A DNA stretch of 64,000 nt from Actinomyces lilanjuaniae (GTDB lineage: Bacteria > Actinomycetota > Actinomycetes > Actinomycetales > Actinomycetaceae). Made by a program: the position numbers and the translations under genes. The notes beneath the pieces are model-generated. The model saw nothing but the letters and a program-made list of their open reading frames with translations. It ran no database searches and was not told where the DNA came from. The stretch lies in assembly GCF_003606385.1 (NCBI RefSeq), contig NZ_CP032514.1, positions 1,860,001 through 1,924,000 on the forward strand, written 5' to 3'. Position 1 is the stretch's first letter. Every line of letters starts with the position of its first letter. Below, piece after piece: positions 18,399 through 27,525 of this stretch.

Positions 18399-19261
18399 AC
18401 CACGGCCATCTCCCTGAGGGCCTCCAGCTTGGCCTGTCCTATACCAGAGACCTCGGTGAGCTCATCCACGGAGCCGAAGGGACCGTTGGCTTCCCGGTGC
18501 TCCACGATCCGCTGAGCCAGCGCCGGCCCGATACCCGGCAGCTCCTCCAGCTCCAGGGCGCTGGCGGTGTTGATGTTGACCAGGCCGGTCACCTCCTGCC
18601 CCGGCCCGTCCTGAGACGCCCCGGAGGCTGACTGTCCCGGCTGCTGCTCCCCTGCCTGTCCCGCTTCAGCCTCCTGACCGGTCAGGACCTCGCCCTCACG
18701 GGGGACACGCACCTGCTCTCCGTCGCTGAGGACACGAGCCAGGTTGAGCTGGTCGGCATCCGCCTCCTGGGTCACCCCACCAGCCGCCTCGATCGCGTCG
18801 GCGACGCGCGCTCCCTGGTCCAGGACCACGACTCCGGGAGAGGCGACGGCACCGGTCACGTGGACGACCACCTGGCCAACATCCTGGGAGGAGTCCGCCT
18901 GCCCTGGCTGGCCGGCGGCCCCGCTGCCGGTGGTGGCACGGGGGTCGGTCGGCGGCTCCCCCTGGACCTGGGTGGCCGGAGCCGTGGCAGGAGCCTGGGG
19001 CAAGGACTCCCCGGACCCCGAGGCCTCGGCGCCTCCCGGAGCGCCCTCCTCCGCTGCGGGAGCGCCCAGGGCCGTGCGCACCGCCAGGACCGCAGCCAGG
19101 ACCATGAGCAGCGTCCCCGCCACGACAGCGGCGCGGGGAGCAAGTGCTACCCGCCGCGGACGGGTGGGAGGCTCGTCGGGGTCCGGAGAGCAGGCCAGGC
19201 GCACCAGCCTGTCCACAGACCAGTTCCCGGACCTGCCCAGAGCCTGTCTTCTGCCGCTCAT
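18395..19261 (-). CDS. comEA: ComEA DNA-binding competence protein
   Basis: Binds double-stranded DNA at the cell surface and passes it to ComEC. 288 residues: a single membrane anchor (about 45-68, AAVVAGTLLMVLAAVLAV), a long Ala/Gly/Gln/Pro-rich linker, an SLBB domain (VVVHVTGAVASPGVV ... EQVRVPREGE), a second Gln/Gly linker and two helix-hairpin-helix motifs at the C terminus (NINTASALELEELPGIGPA and FGSVDELTEVSGIGQAK). I place the start at MSGRRQALG (19261); the frame is open further upstream without convincing sequence. Stop overlaps comEC start. Confidence 0.88.
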   Translation of the reverse strand: MSGRRQALGRSGNWSVDRLVRLACSPDPDEPPTRPRRVALAPRAAVVAGTLLMVLAAVLAVRTALGAPAAEEGAPGGAEASGSGESLPQAPATAPATQVQGEPPTDPRATTGSGAAGQPGQADSSQDVGQVVVHVTGAVASPGVVVLDQGARVADAIEAAGGVTQEADADQLNLARVLSDGEQVRVPREGEVLTGQEAEAGQAGEQQPGQSASGASQDGPGQEVTGLVNINTASALELEELPGIGPALAQRIVEHREANGPFGSVDELTEVSGIGQAKLEALREMAVV

Positions 19262-19430
19262 GGTGGTGACGCTAGACGGGAGGCGGCTGTCGGTACCCGG
19301 GCAGCCAGGACATAGTGTGGACACGGCCGGTCCCGTACGTGCTGTGGTGACTGGGCGGCACCTGCTCACAAGGCGCCCGTTGACAAGCTCGCGCTCACGA
19401 GGCACCCGCACGGGCACCCGTCAAGCAGGA

Positions 19431-20288
19431 TCAGGTGCGCACCCGGACCAGGAGCCGGGGTGCCACCGCGATCCCCGTGGCACCAGGACCCAGGTGGACC
19501 TCCAACGCCTTGTCAACCGGGAGAGTGAGGACCTGTGCGACCCGCGCCCCCGAGCGCGCCATAGCGGCGTCCACCTCCTCCCTGAGGCCAGGCAGGTCAG
19601 GACCGGGGGCCTGGAGGGCCAGGAGCACCGGATCCGCAGGACGTCGGGGCCCGCGCAGCGCGGTGCCTCCGGCTGCCCGCACGGCCTGGGCCACCATGTG
19701 CCTCCTGGCACGCGCACCGCCACGCACCGTCTCCACTGCCCGTATGCCCTCGGGCTGGACAGACAGGACCGGGCGAACTCCTAGGACACCCCCCAGCCGA
19801 GCCGTCGTGAGGTCAATACGTCCTGACCGCGCCAGGTGCCGCAGGTCGTCGACAACGAAGAACTGGTAGGAGCGAGCCAGGCTCTCCCGGGCCAGGGCGG
19901 CACCGCGACGAGCGTCCTGGGCCTGGGAGGCGGCCAGGACCGCCAGGGCCAGCGCCCCGGAGCAGCTGGCGGAGTCCAGCACCCGGACCAGGCCCGGCCT
20001 GTCGTCGTTGAGTCGGGACGCGGCCAGCCGGGCGTTGTCCACCGTGCCGGACAGGACCCCGGAGACATGAACAGCCAGGACCTCGTCGGCCCGCTGCGCC
20101 GCCTCACGGTAGGCCTGCTCCAGCTCCTCGACGCTGGGGCGCGACGTAGCTGGCTCCCTGCCACCGGCGGAGGATGCGTCGCCGCTGCCACCACCGGTGT
20201 GGTGGAGGGGCACGACGACGATACCGTGGCGGGCGCAGGACTCTGCTGGCAGGCAGGCGGCAGAGTCGGTGACCACGGCGAGCGTCAT
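19431..20288 (-). CDS. DegV family fatty-acid-binding protein
   Basis: 285 residues. Begins MTLAVVTDSAACLPAE, has ATSRPSVEELEQAY (the TSxPS loop that contacts the lipid carboxylate in DegV/FakB proteins), HVSGVLSGTVDNARLAA and RSGRIDLTTARLGGVLGVRPVL. DegV proteins hold a fatty acid for the kinase FakA; the substrate here is not known. It lies upstream of comEA by 170 bp, the same order as in Mycobacterium tuberculosis. Confidence 0.88.
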   Translation of the reverse strand: MTLAVVTDSAACLPAESCARHGIVVVPLHHTGGGSGDASSAGGREPATSRPSVEELEQAYREAAQRADEVLAVHVSGVLSGTVDNARLAASRLNDDRPGLVRVLDSASCSGALALAVLAASQAQDARRGAALARESLARSYQFFVVDDLRHLARSGRIDLTTARLGGVLGVRPVLSVQPEGIRAVETVRGGARARRHMVAQAVRAAGGTALRGPRRPADPVLLALQAPGPDLPGLREEVDAAMARSGARVAQVLTLPVDKALEVHLGPGATGIAVAPRLLVRVRT

Positions 20289-20526
20289 GGACCCAGCCTA
20301 ACGGGACCTAGCGGGAGCCCGCCCCGTGTAGCCGTGGAAATCACCCCCGGCTCGCCGGGAGCAGAACGACGTCGAGGTACTCGAAGTACCGGGCCTGCCC
20401 CGCACCAGCCCGGAAGGCCCCGCAGCGCAAGGATGCGCAGCGTCTGGCCAGACAGGCCTGGTACCCGGATCAGCCACCCGGCCAGCCCCAGGGGCACAGG
20501 GGCTCACCCGGGCACGGTCCCGGGAC

Positions 20527-23514
20527 TCAGTCGGGCACGATGCTGACCAGCCTCGGCGCCCGCACGATGACCCGGCGCACGCCCCGGCCGTCCAGGCTAC
20601 GCCGCACGCCGGGAGCGGCCAGTGCCGCCCTCTCCAGGTCCTCCTCCGAGATGTCCGGGTCCACCTGGAGGCGGTCGCGCACCTTGCCCCGGACCTGGAC
20701 CACGCAGGTCACCCGCTCAGCGCGCAGCAGGGACTCGTCAGTGACCTCAGGGAAGGACTCACGGGCAAGGGAGCCCTCGTGCCCCAGCCTGCTCCACAGC
20801 TCCTCGGCGATGTGCGGAGCCACCGGGGCCGTCATGAGGACCAGCGGCTCGACCGCCTCACGCGGCACGGGGTCCAGACCGGTGAGATGGTTGTTGAGCA
20901 CGATGAGCTTGGCGATCGCCGTGTTGAGACGCATCCCCTCGTAGTCCTCGCGCACACCCACTACCGTGCGCGCCACCAGGCGGCGGGTCTCCTCCTGGGC
21001 AGGCTGGTCGCCCACGACGGTGTCACCGGTGGCCTCGTCCACCACGTTGCGCCACAGGCGCTGCAGGAAGCGCTGCGCCCCCACCACCGCCCGGGTCTCC
21101 CAGGGCCGGTCCACGTCCAGCGGCCCCATGGACATCTCGTAGACGCGAAAGGTGTCCGCGCCGTAGGCCTCGTACATCTCGTCAGGGGTGACGATGTTCT
21201 TCAGGGACTTACCCATCTTGCCGTACTCACGGCTGACCTGCTGACCCTGCCAGGTGTAGGCCACCGAGCCGTCAGGGCCCTCGGTCTCCTCGACCTCCTC
21301 GGCAGGCACGTACTGGCCCCGGGAGTCGGTATAGGCGTAGGCCTGGATGTAGCCCTGGTTGAACAGCCGGTGGTAGGGCTCGGAGGAGGAGACCACGCCC
21401 AGGTCGAAGAGCACCTTGTGCCAGAAGCGGGAGTACAGCAGGTGCAGCACGGCGTGCTCCACCCCGCCCACGTACAGGTCGGTACCCCCCGAGGTGTTGC
21501 CGTCCTGGGGCCTGGGTCCCATCCAGTAGGCCTCGTTGGCAGGGTCGATGAGCGCCTCGTCGTTGTCCGGGTCGGCGTAGCGCATCTCGTACCAGCACGA
21601 GCCCGCCCACTGGGGCATCGTGTTGGTCTCACGGTAGTAGGTCCGGGTGCCCTCCCCCAGGTCCAGCTCGACCTCCACCCACTCGGTGGCCCTGCTCAGA
21701 GGCGGCTCGGGCTCGCTGGCGGCGTCATCGGGATCAAAGGAGCGCGGCGAGTAGTCGGTGACCTCAGGCAGCTCCACGGGCAGCATCGACTCGGGCAGGG
21801 CGTGGACACGCCCCTCCTGGTCCCACACCACAGGGAAGGGCTCGCCCCAGTAGCGCTGCCGGGAGAACAGCCAGTCACGCAGACGGTAGGTGACTGCGGC
21901 CCGGCCCGCCCCCCTGGACTCCAGCCACGCCGTGATGGCCGTCTTGGCCTCCTCCACTCCCATCCCGTTGAGGCTGATCTCCTCGTTGGCGGAGTTGACG
22001 AGCTTACCGTCACCGGTCCACGCCCCCTCCTCCAGGGACGTGCCCTCCGGCAGCGCCACGGTCGCCACGACGTCCAGGTCGTAGGCCCGGGCAAACTCCC
22101 AGTCACGCTGGTCGCCCGAGGGCACCGCCATGATGGCCCCGGTCCCGTAGCCCATGAGGACGTAGTCGGCTACAAACACCGGCACCTGTGCCCCGTTGAC
22201 AGGGTTGACCCCGAACAGCCCGGTGAAGACCCCGGTCTTGGCTCGGCCCTCGTCGCTGCGCTCGGCCTCAGTGGCTGCCGCCGCCTGGGCGCGGTAGGCG
22301 GCCACGGCCTGGGCCGGGGTGGCATAGCCGCCGGTCCAGGCCTCCTTAGTGCCCTCAGGCCAAGCAGCGGGCACGGCTAGGGCGGCTGCGTCCTGCGCCA
22401 CCTCCTCCGCAGAGCGCACGGAGGCGGAGGAACCCGCCCCGCCCAGCAGCGGGTGCTCAGGGGCCACCACCATGAAGGTGGCGCCGAAGAGTGTGTCAGG
22501 CCGCGTGGTGTAGACCACGAGCTCGGCACCAGGACCGGCCGCAGGCACACCGAAGACGACCTGCGCACCTTCGGAGCGCCCGATCCAGTTGCGCTGCATG
22601 AGCCTGACCTTCTCCGGCCAGTCCACCGTGTCCAGGTCCTCGGCCAGGCGGTCGGCGTAGGCGGTGATCCGCATCATCCACTGGCGGAGGTTGCGCTGGA
22701 ACACCGGGTAGTTGCCACGCTCGGAGCGGCCCTCGGCCGTGACCTCCTCGTTGGCCAGCACGGTTCCCAGGCCCGGGCACCAGTTGACCGGGGCAGAGGT
22801 GACGTAGGCCAGCCGGAAGGAGTCGATGACGTCGCTGCGCTCCCCCGGGTCCAGGTCAGACCAGTCCCGCCCGTCAGGCACTGCAACCTGGCCGCTGGCC
22901 AGCTTCTCCACCAGCTCGGAGACCGGCCGGGCGGCACCCCGGCCGCGGCCGTCACGGCGTTGTGCCTCAGGGTCGAACCAGGAGTTGAAGACCTGCAGGA
23001 AGATCCACTGGGTCCAGCGCACGTAGTCCACGTCGATGGTAGCCAGGGACCGGCGCGGGTCGTGGGACAGCCCCAGGCGGCGCAGCTGGCGGCGCATGGT
23101 GGCGATGTTGGTCTCGGTAGAGGTCCGCGGGTGCTGTCCGGTGGCCACGGCATACTGCTCCGCAGGCAGGCCGAAGGCGTCGTAGCCCATCGTGTACAGC
23201 ACGTTCCTGCCGGTCATGCGGCTGAAGCGGGCGACGACGTCGGTGGCGATGTAGCCCAGAGGGTGCCCCACGTGCAGCCCCTTGCCCGAGGGGTAGGGGA
23301 ACATGTCCAGCAGGAAGAGCTTCTCCTGCTGCGCCCTGGGCCCTGCCAGCGTCCCCACCGGGTTGTCGGCGTAGAAGGTCCCCTCCTCCTCCCAGCGGTC
23401 CTGCCAGGAGGTCTCGATGGCGCCGGCCAGCTCGGCCGTGTAGCGGTAGGGGGTGGCCTCGGCGTCGTCCGGCTGCTGGCTGGCGGGCTGGGTGCGGGAA
23501 CGGGCCTGGGTCAT
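20527..23514 (-). CDS. leuS: Leucyl-tRNA synthetase
   Basis: Charges tRNA-Leu. 995 residues, class I synthetase: HIGH signature in [11 protein letters not shown] (about 74-84), [13 protein letters not shown], zinc/insertion region [16 protein letters not shown], the CP1 editing domain with [15 protein letters not shown] (about 335) and the KMSKS motif as KMGKSLKN (about 766), then the anticodon-binding domain ([25 protein letters not shown]). A 60-residue acidic/basic insertion before [10 protein letters not shown] makes it longer than E. coli LeuS (860), a usual actinobacterial feature. A TAGAAT at 23535-23530 may be the -10 of a short-leader promoter. Confidence 0.96.
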   Translation of the reverse strand: MTQARSRTQPASQQPDDAEATPYRYTAELAGAIETSWQDRWEEEGTFYADNPVGTLAGPRAQQEKLFLLDMFPYPSGKGLHVGHPLGYIATDVVARFSRMTGRNVLYTMGYDAFGLPAEQYAVATGQHPRTSTETNIATMRRQLRRLGLSHDPRRSLATIDVDYVRWTQWIFLQVFNSWFDPEAQRRDGRGRGAARPVSELVEKLASGQVAVPDGRDWSDLDPGERSDVIDSFRLAYVTSAPVNWCPGLGTVLANEEVTAEGRSERGNYPVFQRNLRQWMMRITAYADRLAEDLDTVDWPEKVRLMQRNWIGRSEGAQVVFGVPAAGPGAELVVYTTRPDTLFGATFMVVAPEHPLLGGAGSSASVRSAEEVAQDAAALAVPAAWPEGTKEAWTGGYATPAQAVAAYRAQAAAATEAERSDEGRAKTGVFTGLFGVNPVNGAQVPVFVADYVLMGYGTGAIMAVPSGDQRDWEFARAYDLDVVATVALPEGTSLEEGAWTGDGKLVNSANEEISLNGMGVEEAKTAITAWLESRGAGRAAVTYRLRDWLFSRQRYWGEPFPVVWDQEGRVHALPESMLPVELPEVTDYSPRSFDPDDAASEPEPPLSRATEWVEVELDLGEGTRTYYRETNTMPQWAGSCWYEMRYADPDNDEALIDPANEAYWMGPRPQDGNTSGGTDLYVGGVEHAVLHLLYSRFWHKVLFDLGVVSSSEPYHRLFNQGYIQAYAYTDSRGQYVPAEEVEETEGPDGSVAYTWQGQQVSREYGKMGKSLKNIVTPDEMYEAYGADTFRVYEMSMGPLDVDRPWETRAVVGAQRFLQRLWRNVVDEATGDTVVGDQPAQEETRRLVARTVVGVREDYEGMRLNTAIAKLIVLNNHLTGLDPVPREAVEPLVLMTAPVAPHIAEELWSRLGHEGSLARESFPEVTDESLLRAERVTCVVQVRGKVRDRLQVDPDISEEDLERAALAAPGVRRSLDGRGVRRVIVRAPRLVSIVPD

Positions 23515-23938
23515 CGTGGCGCTGCTCTCATTCTATGGTCTAGTGCGGTCGCGGCTCCGGGCGCGCGCCCGGCCGCCGGACCACAGGCTGCCCTCGCTGA
23601 GCACCCGGGAGGCGGCACGGCACCCGCCCCAGGACGGGGAGGTCGGGCACGCCAGGCAGCCACAGCCTAGCGCCTGCCGGCTCTGGCAGACCTGCCAGCC
23701 CTGTCCCACGTGTCCCGCCCTTACCCGCCGACGTGGGCACACGTCACCCTGCCGAGCCCCGACAAGCCCTGCCGAGACCTCCGAGACCTCCACCCGCGCA
23801 GCAGCCTGACCGGCATCCTGCGTCTCAGGTAGCCTGGCCCACCGACAACCACCGGACGGCCCTCCTGGCTGGACAAGCAGGCCCTCCCACCTGGAGGGCC
23901 GAGCCCCTGGGGCGGCCTCCCCCTGACGAGAGGCACAC
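23515..23938. other. Divergent leuS/nhaA intergenic region
   Basis: 424 bp between two divergently read genes, so it must hold both promoters. Apart from TAGAAT near leuS I see only GC-rich hairpin-prone sequence (for example CTGCCGG...CTCTGGCAG around 23680). No T-box-like AGGGTGGNACCGCG motif and no leader ORF rich in Leu codons was found. Confidence 0.4.
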
Positions 23939-25214
23939 ATGACTCCAGCACCGTCCCCCTACCGCGCCCGGACGGCCTCCCGCCGCCCTCGTGGGCGCGC
24001 GCTGCTCGCCCGCGCCCACCACGCCCTGGAGTCGGAAGTCGTCTCCGGGCTCCTCATGGTGGCCGCCGCCGCAGTAGCCCTGGTCTGGGCCAACTCTCCG
24101 TGGCGGGGTGCCTATGAGTCGCTGTCCCAGACCGTGGTGGGACCTCACGCGCTGCACCTGGACCTGTCCCTGGCGCACTGGGCCTCGGACGGGATCCTGG
24201 TGGTGTTCTTCTTCGCCGTCGGGCTGGAGCTCAAGCAGGAGCTCGTCGTCGGCTCGCTGCGCGACCTCAGGGAGGCGACCCTGCCGATGCTGGCTGCCGT
24301 CTTCGGGATGGTCGGCCCGGCCCTGGTCTACGTCGCCGTCCAGCTGGCCTCCTCAGGGGGCAGCCTTAGCGGCTGGGCGGTGCCCACGGCCACGGACATC
24401 GCCTTCGCCGTAGCGGTCCTGTCCATCTTCGGGCGCGGCATGCCCCCTGCAGCGCGTACCTTCCTGCTGACCCTGGCCGTGGTCGACGACCTGCTGGCGA
24501 TCATCGTCATCGCCTTCTTCTACTCCCAGGGGCTTAACCCCCTGGCGCTGCTGGGCGCGCTGGCCGTGACAGGGGTGTTCGCCCTCCTGGTACGCCGAGG
24601 GACCACCCACTGGTACCTGCTCATCCCGCTGGGCCTGGCCGCCTGGTGGCTCATGCACGCTAGCGGCGTCCACGCCACCATCGCCGGCGTCCTGCTGGGG
24701 ATGACGGTGCCTGCCCGCCCCACGCGCGCCGAGCCCACCGGTATGACGGCCCGCTTCACCCACCTGGTGCACCCCTGGAGCGCGGGGCTGGCGCTGCCGG
24801 TCTTCGCCTTGTTCGCCGCCGGGGTCAACATCGTAGACGGAGGCGGCCTGGTCGAGGCACTGGCTGACCCCGCTGCCATCGGCGTCTACCTGGGCCTTCC
24901 CGTGGGCAAGGTCCTGGGGATCTGGGGGCGGTGGTCCTGCTGACCCGCTTCACCAGCCTGCGGCTGGGCCACGGGGTCGACAATCCCGACGTCCTCGCCC
25001 TGGCGGCGATCGCAGGCATCGGCTTCACCGTGTCCCTGCTGATCGCGGGCCTGGCCTTCGGGAGGGACCCACCACCGACCACGCCCGGGCTGCCGTGCTC
25101 CTGGGCACCGCTATCTCGGCCGTGCTGGGAGCCGTCCTGCTGCGGCACCGGGTACGCCAGCCACGTCGTGGCACTCCCTCCACCCGCGGCCACGTCATGC
25201 GCCCCCACCACTGA
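23939..25214 (+). CDS. nhaA: Na+/H+ antiporter NhaA (two frameshifts)
   Basis: Exchanges sodium for protons across the cell membrane for salt and alkaline tolerance. The N-terminal half contains ALESEVVSGLLMVAAAAVALVWANS-type helix 1, VGLELKQELVVGSL, PTATDIAFAVAVLSIFG with an ion-path Asp, and LAVVDDLLAIIVIAFFY with the paired Asp residues (about 180-181). The frame breaks near 24930 (a G missing in a G-run) and again near 25072 (a C missing in CCC). Repairing both gives about 425 residues ending GLAFGRDP..TTDHARAAVLLGTAISAV, exactly the NhaA C terminus. Single-gene unit; divergent from leuS. Confidence 0.85.
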
Positions 25215-25365
25215 GCCACTGACCCGCTCGCGTCATCGCGCGGCACCTCACCACCAGGCTGTCCGCCCCGGCCGTGGGCGGGCGGTAGCGGGGTGCTCCC
25301 ACCCGCACGAGCGGCCCCTGCTAACCCCGCACAGGCCTGTCTGAGCCTACCGGGCTGGTGAACGC

Positions 25366-25917
25366 CTACCGGGATGGTGAACCCAGGTGGGAGGGGACGA
25401 ACTCGCCCCACCCGTCCTCACGCAGCCCCGCCCGCAGCCGCTCCATGGCCGCGTCCAGCTCCTCCCCGGGGACGTCGTGCCTGGCGGATGAGAAGGACAG
25501 GTCAGCCTCCGAGCGGATCGGCAGGACGTGGAGGTGAAGGTGGTCCACCCCGTAGCCGGCGACCACGAGCCCGGCCCGGGAGGCCTGGAAGACCCGCGTC
25601 TGGGTGGCCCCCACGCGCCTGGCTACCACGGCCAGGTGGGCCACCAGGTCCTCGGGTGCCTCTGTGAAGGAGTCGACCTGGTGACGCGGCACCACCAGGA
25701 CGTGTCCGTCGGTGTGGGGCTCGATGGTGGCGAAGGCGACGCACAGCTCGTCGGCCCACACGAAGCGCCCAGGGACCTCCCCGTTGATGATCCTGGTGAA
25801 GAGGGTCGGCCCAGCACCGCCCGCCTCCCGGGTGGCACCGCCACCGGGGGCCGTAGGGGCGTCAGGAGCGGCGGACGCATAGGGGCTCGTCCCAGAAGTC
25901 GTCTCAGAGGTTGTCAT
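25366..25917 (-). CDS. HIT family nucleotide-binding protein
   Basis: 183 residues, about 40 longer than a core HIT protein because of an Ala/Thr/Gly-rich N-terminal tail. The core starts LFTRIINGEVPGRFVWADE, continues IEPHTDGHVLVVPRHQVDSF and ends with the histidine triad in VDHLHLHVLP (about 125-132). HIT proteins hydrolyse or transfer nucleoside monophosphates; the physiological substrate is unknown. It lies 34 bases after the DtxR/MntR-type regulator on the same strand and may share its transcript. Confidence 0.88.
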   Translation of the reverse strand: MTTSETTSGTSPYASAAPDAPTAPGGGATREAGGAGPTLFTRIINGEVPGRFVWADELCVAFATIEPHTDGHVLVVPRHQVDSFTEAPEDLVAHLAVVARRVGATQTRVFQASRAGLVVAGYGVDHLHLHVLPIRSEADLSFSSARHDVPGEELDAAMERLRAGLREDGWGEFVPSHLGSPSR

Positions 25918-25951
25918 GACTCTATTGTCCCCTGGCCTGTCGCCCCTTCCC

Positions 25952-26683
25952 TCAGCGGCACAGCCACAGGGACCCCTCAGGCACGACGGCGTCCGGCAGC
26001 CCCGCACCTCGACCGCCGCACACACGCACCACGCAGGCCCGCCGCCGTCTCCCCCCGGCCTCGCCAGGCGCCATGGTGCCCCGGTCCACCAGCCGCACTC
26101 GCGTGTCCAGCCGGATGCCGGCACGCGCCAGGTGGCGCAGGGTCTGGGAGTCGTCCCTGATACGGCCCACTATCCCCCTGGCCCCCACCCTCAGGGCCTC
26201 CAGGGGCACGAGCTCAGGGACCACCACCTGGCCGTCAGCGGTGGGGATCGGGTCACCGTGAGGGTCCCGGATGGGCCGCCCCAGCACCACGTCCAGCCGT
26301 TCCAGGAGCCTGTCGGAGACCGCGTGCTCCAGCTCCTCCGCCTCGGCGTGGACCTCGTCCCACTCAAAGCCGAGCCGGGTCACCAGGTAGGTCTCCAGGA
26401 TGCGGTGGCGCCGCACCATCGCCATCGCCCGCAGGCGCCCCTCAGGGGTGAGCGTGACGGCCTTGTACGGCTCGTGGGCCAGCAGCCCCTCCTCCACCAG
26501 CCGTGACACGTTCTCGGAGGCCGTCGAGGGCGCCACACCCATGCGACGGGCCAGGCCGGTGACGGAGGCGCCCTGCCCACCCCACTCGCCAGCCGCCCAC
26601 ACCGCCTTGAGGTAGTCCTGGGTCACGGTCGAGGACCCGGCCGCGTCCCCGCCTCTGCTGCCTCCCGAGACGCCTGCGCTCAT
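25952..26683 (-). CDS. DtxR/MntR-family metal-dependent regulator
   Basis: 243 residues. N-terminal winged helix (TVTQDYLKAVWAAGEW, VTGLARRMGVAPSTASENVSRL, about 20-75), then the dimerisation/metal-binding domain (RRHRILETYLVTRLGFEWDEVHAEAEELEHAVSD in which HAEAEELEH supplies metal ligands) and a C-terminal SH3-like FeoA region. This is the layout of manganese- or iron-responsive repressors; the metal cannot be told from sequence alone. Its ATG overlaps the VKOR stop (ATGA). No metal transporter is next to it. Confidence 0.85.
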   Translation of the reverse strand: MSAGVSGGSRGGDAAGSSTVTQDYLKAVWAAGEWGGQGASVTGLARRMGVAPSTASENVSRLVEEGLLAHEPYKAVTLTPEGRLRAMAMVRRHRILETYLVTRLGFEWDEVHAEAEELEHAVSDRLLERLDVVLGRPIRDPHGDPIPTADGQVVVPELVPLEALRVGARGIVGRIRDDSQTLRHLARAGIRLDTRVRLVDRGTMAPGEAGGRRRRACVVRVCGGRGAGLPDAVVPEGSLWLCR

Positions 26684-27457
26684 CCCAGCAGCGCCCTCCA
26701 CTGGTCCCACAGACCCACGAGCACGACCAGGAGGACCACCAGGTACATTCCTGCCGCCACCCACCACCGTGCCCTCAGCACGGCGAGGGCACCCCGGTCC
26801 CCCAGCCCCAGGTGCCCCCGGCCGCAGCCCACCCCAGGTAGCCGCGGCCACGGGGATCGTCACCGCCCACACCAGCATGCAGAAGGGGCACAGCTTTGCG
26901 AAGGTCACCACGGACACGGCAAGGAACCAGGCGACGAAGGCGACTCCTCCCAGGCACCCCAGGCTCAGCGCCCACCACATCCACCGGGGCAGGCTCAGGC
27001 CGGCCAGCACAACCGCCCCCACGGTCAGGAGGGCGGCGAAGGCCATGGCTCCGACGAAGGAGTTGGGCACCCCCAGAAGGTTCCCCTGCCAGACGTCGAG
27101 GGTCTCCCCGCAGGAGATCAGCGGGTTGACGTCACAGGTCAGGTTCGCCATCGGGTTACGCAGACGCGTCAGGTGGGCGTCGATGAGCCTCCAGCAAGCC
27201 AGCAGCCCCAGCAGGGAGCAGACCACCAGGAGCCAGCCGTAGGAGCGGGGTGCCCCGCTGGGAGCACGCCAGCCGCCCGGAGCCTGGCCGTTACCGCCAG
27301 GGTGGGCACCTGCCTGCTGGACACGCGCCAGGAGGTCGTCGGCACCGGGCCCGTCACCGCTACCAGAGGGGTCATAGTCCTCAGGAGCGTTGAGGTAGAG
27401 CTCCAGCTCCTCCTCGCTCATGGCGTCGATCTCGGCATCCGTGGGCACCCGCACCAT
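26680..27457 (-). CDS. Vitamin K epoxide reductase (VKOR) family protein (one frameshift)
   Basis: In actinobacteria VKOR reoxidises the thiol oxidase DsbA with menaquinone, driving disulfide formation in exported proteins. The ~100-residue acidic N terminus (DAEIDAMSEEELELYLNAP) is cytoplasmic. The membrane core shows the loop pair TCDVNPLISCGE, the partner-binding stretch GNLLGVPNSFVGAMAF and the active CPFC in AKLCPFCMLVWAV. Near 26830 the frame shifts by one extra base in a G-run. The last helix then reads MYLVVLLVVLVGLWDQWRAL and ends at TGA 26680-26682, overlapping the next ATG. Repaired length 258 residues. GGAGGGA lies five bases before the ATG. No DsbA homologue is in the window. Confidence 0.82.
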
Positions 27458-27525
27458 GCGGTCCCTCCCTCGTCTCTCGTTGTCTCTCACCCTTTTCTCC
27501 CTGCCTCTGTCAGGGCTATTGTGCC

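Noticed and set aside
20779..22380. A 533-codon open frame on the plus strand opposite leuS
   Set aside because: It is the mirror of leuS codons in GC-rich DNA (His/Gly/Val-rich composition) and overlaps a clear essential gene. Similar frames opposite ugd, trpD and proA were dropped for the same reason.
23515..23938. Possible T-box or leucine leader upstream of leuS
   Set aside because: No T-box core and no Leu-rich short ORF seen.
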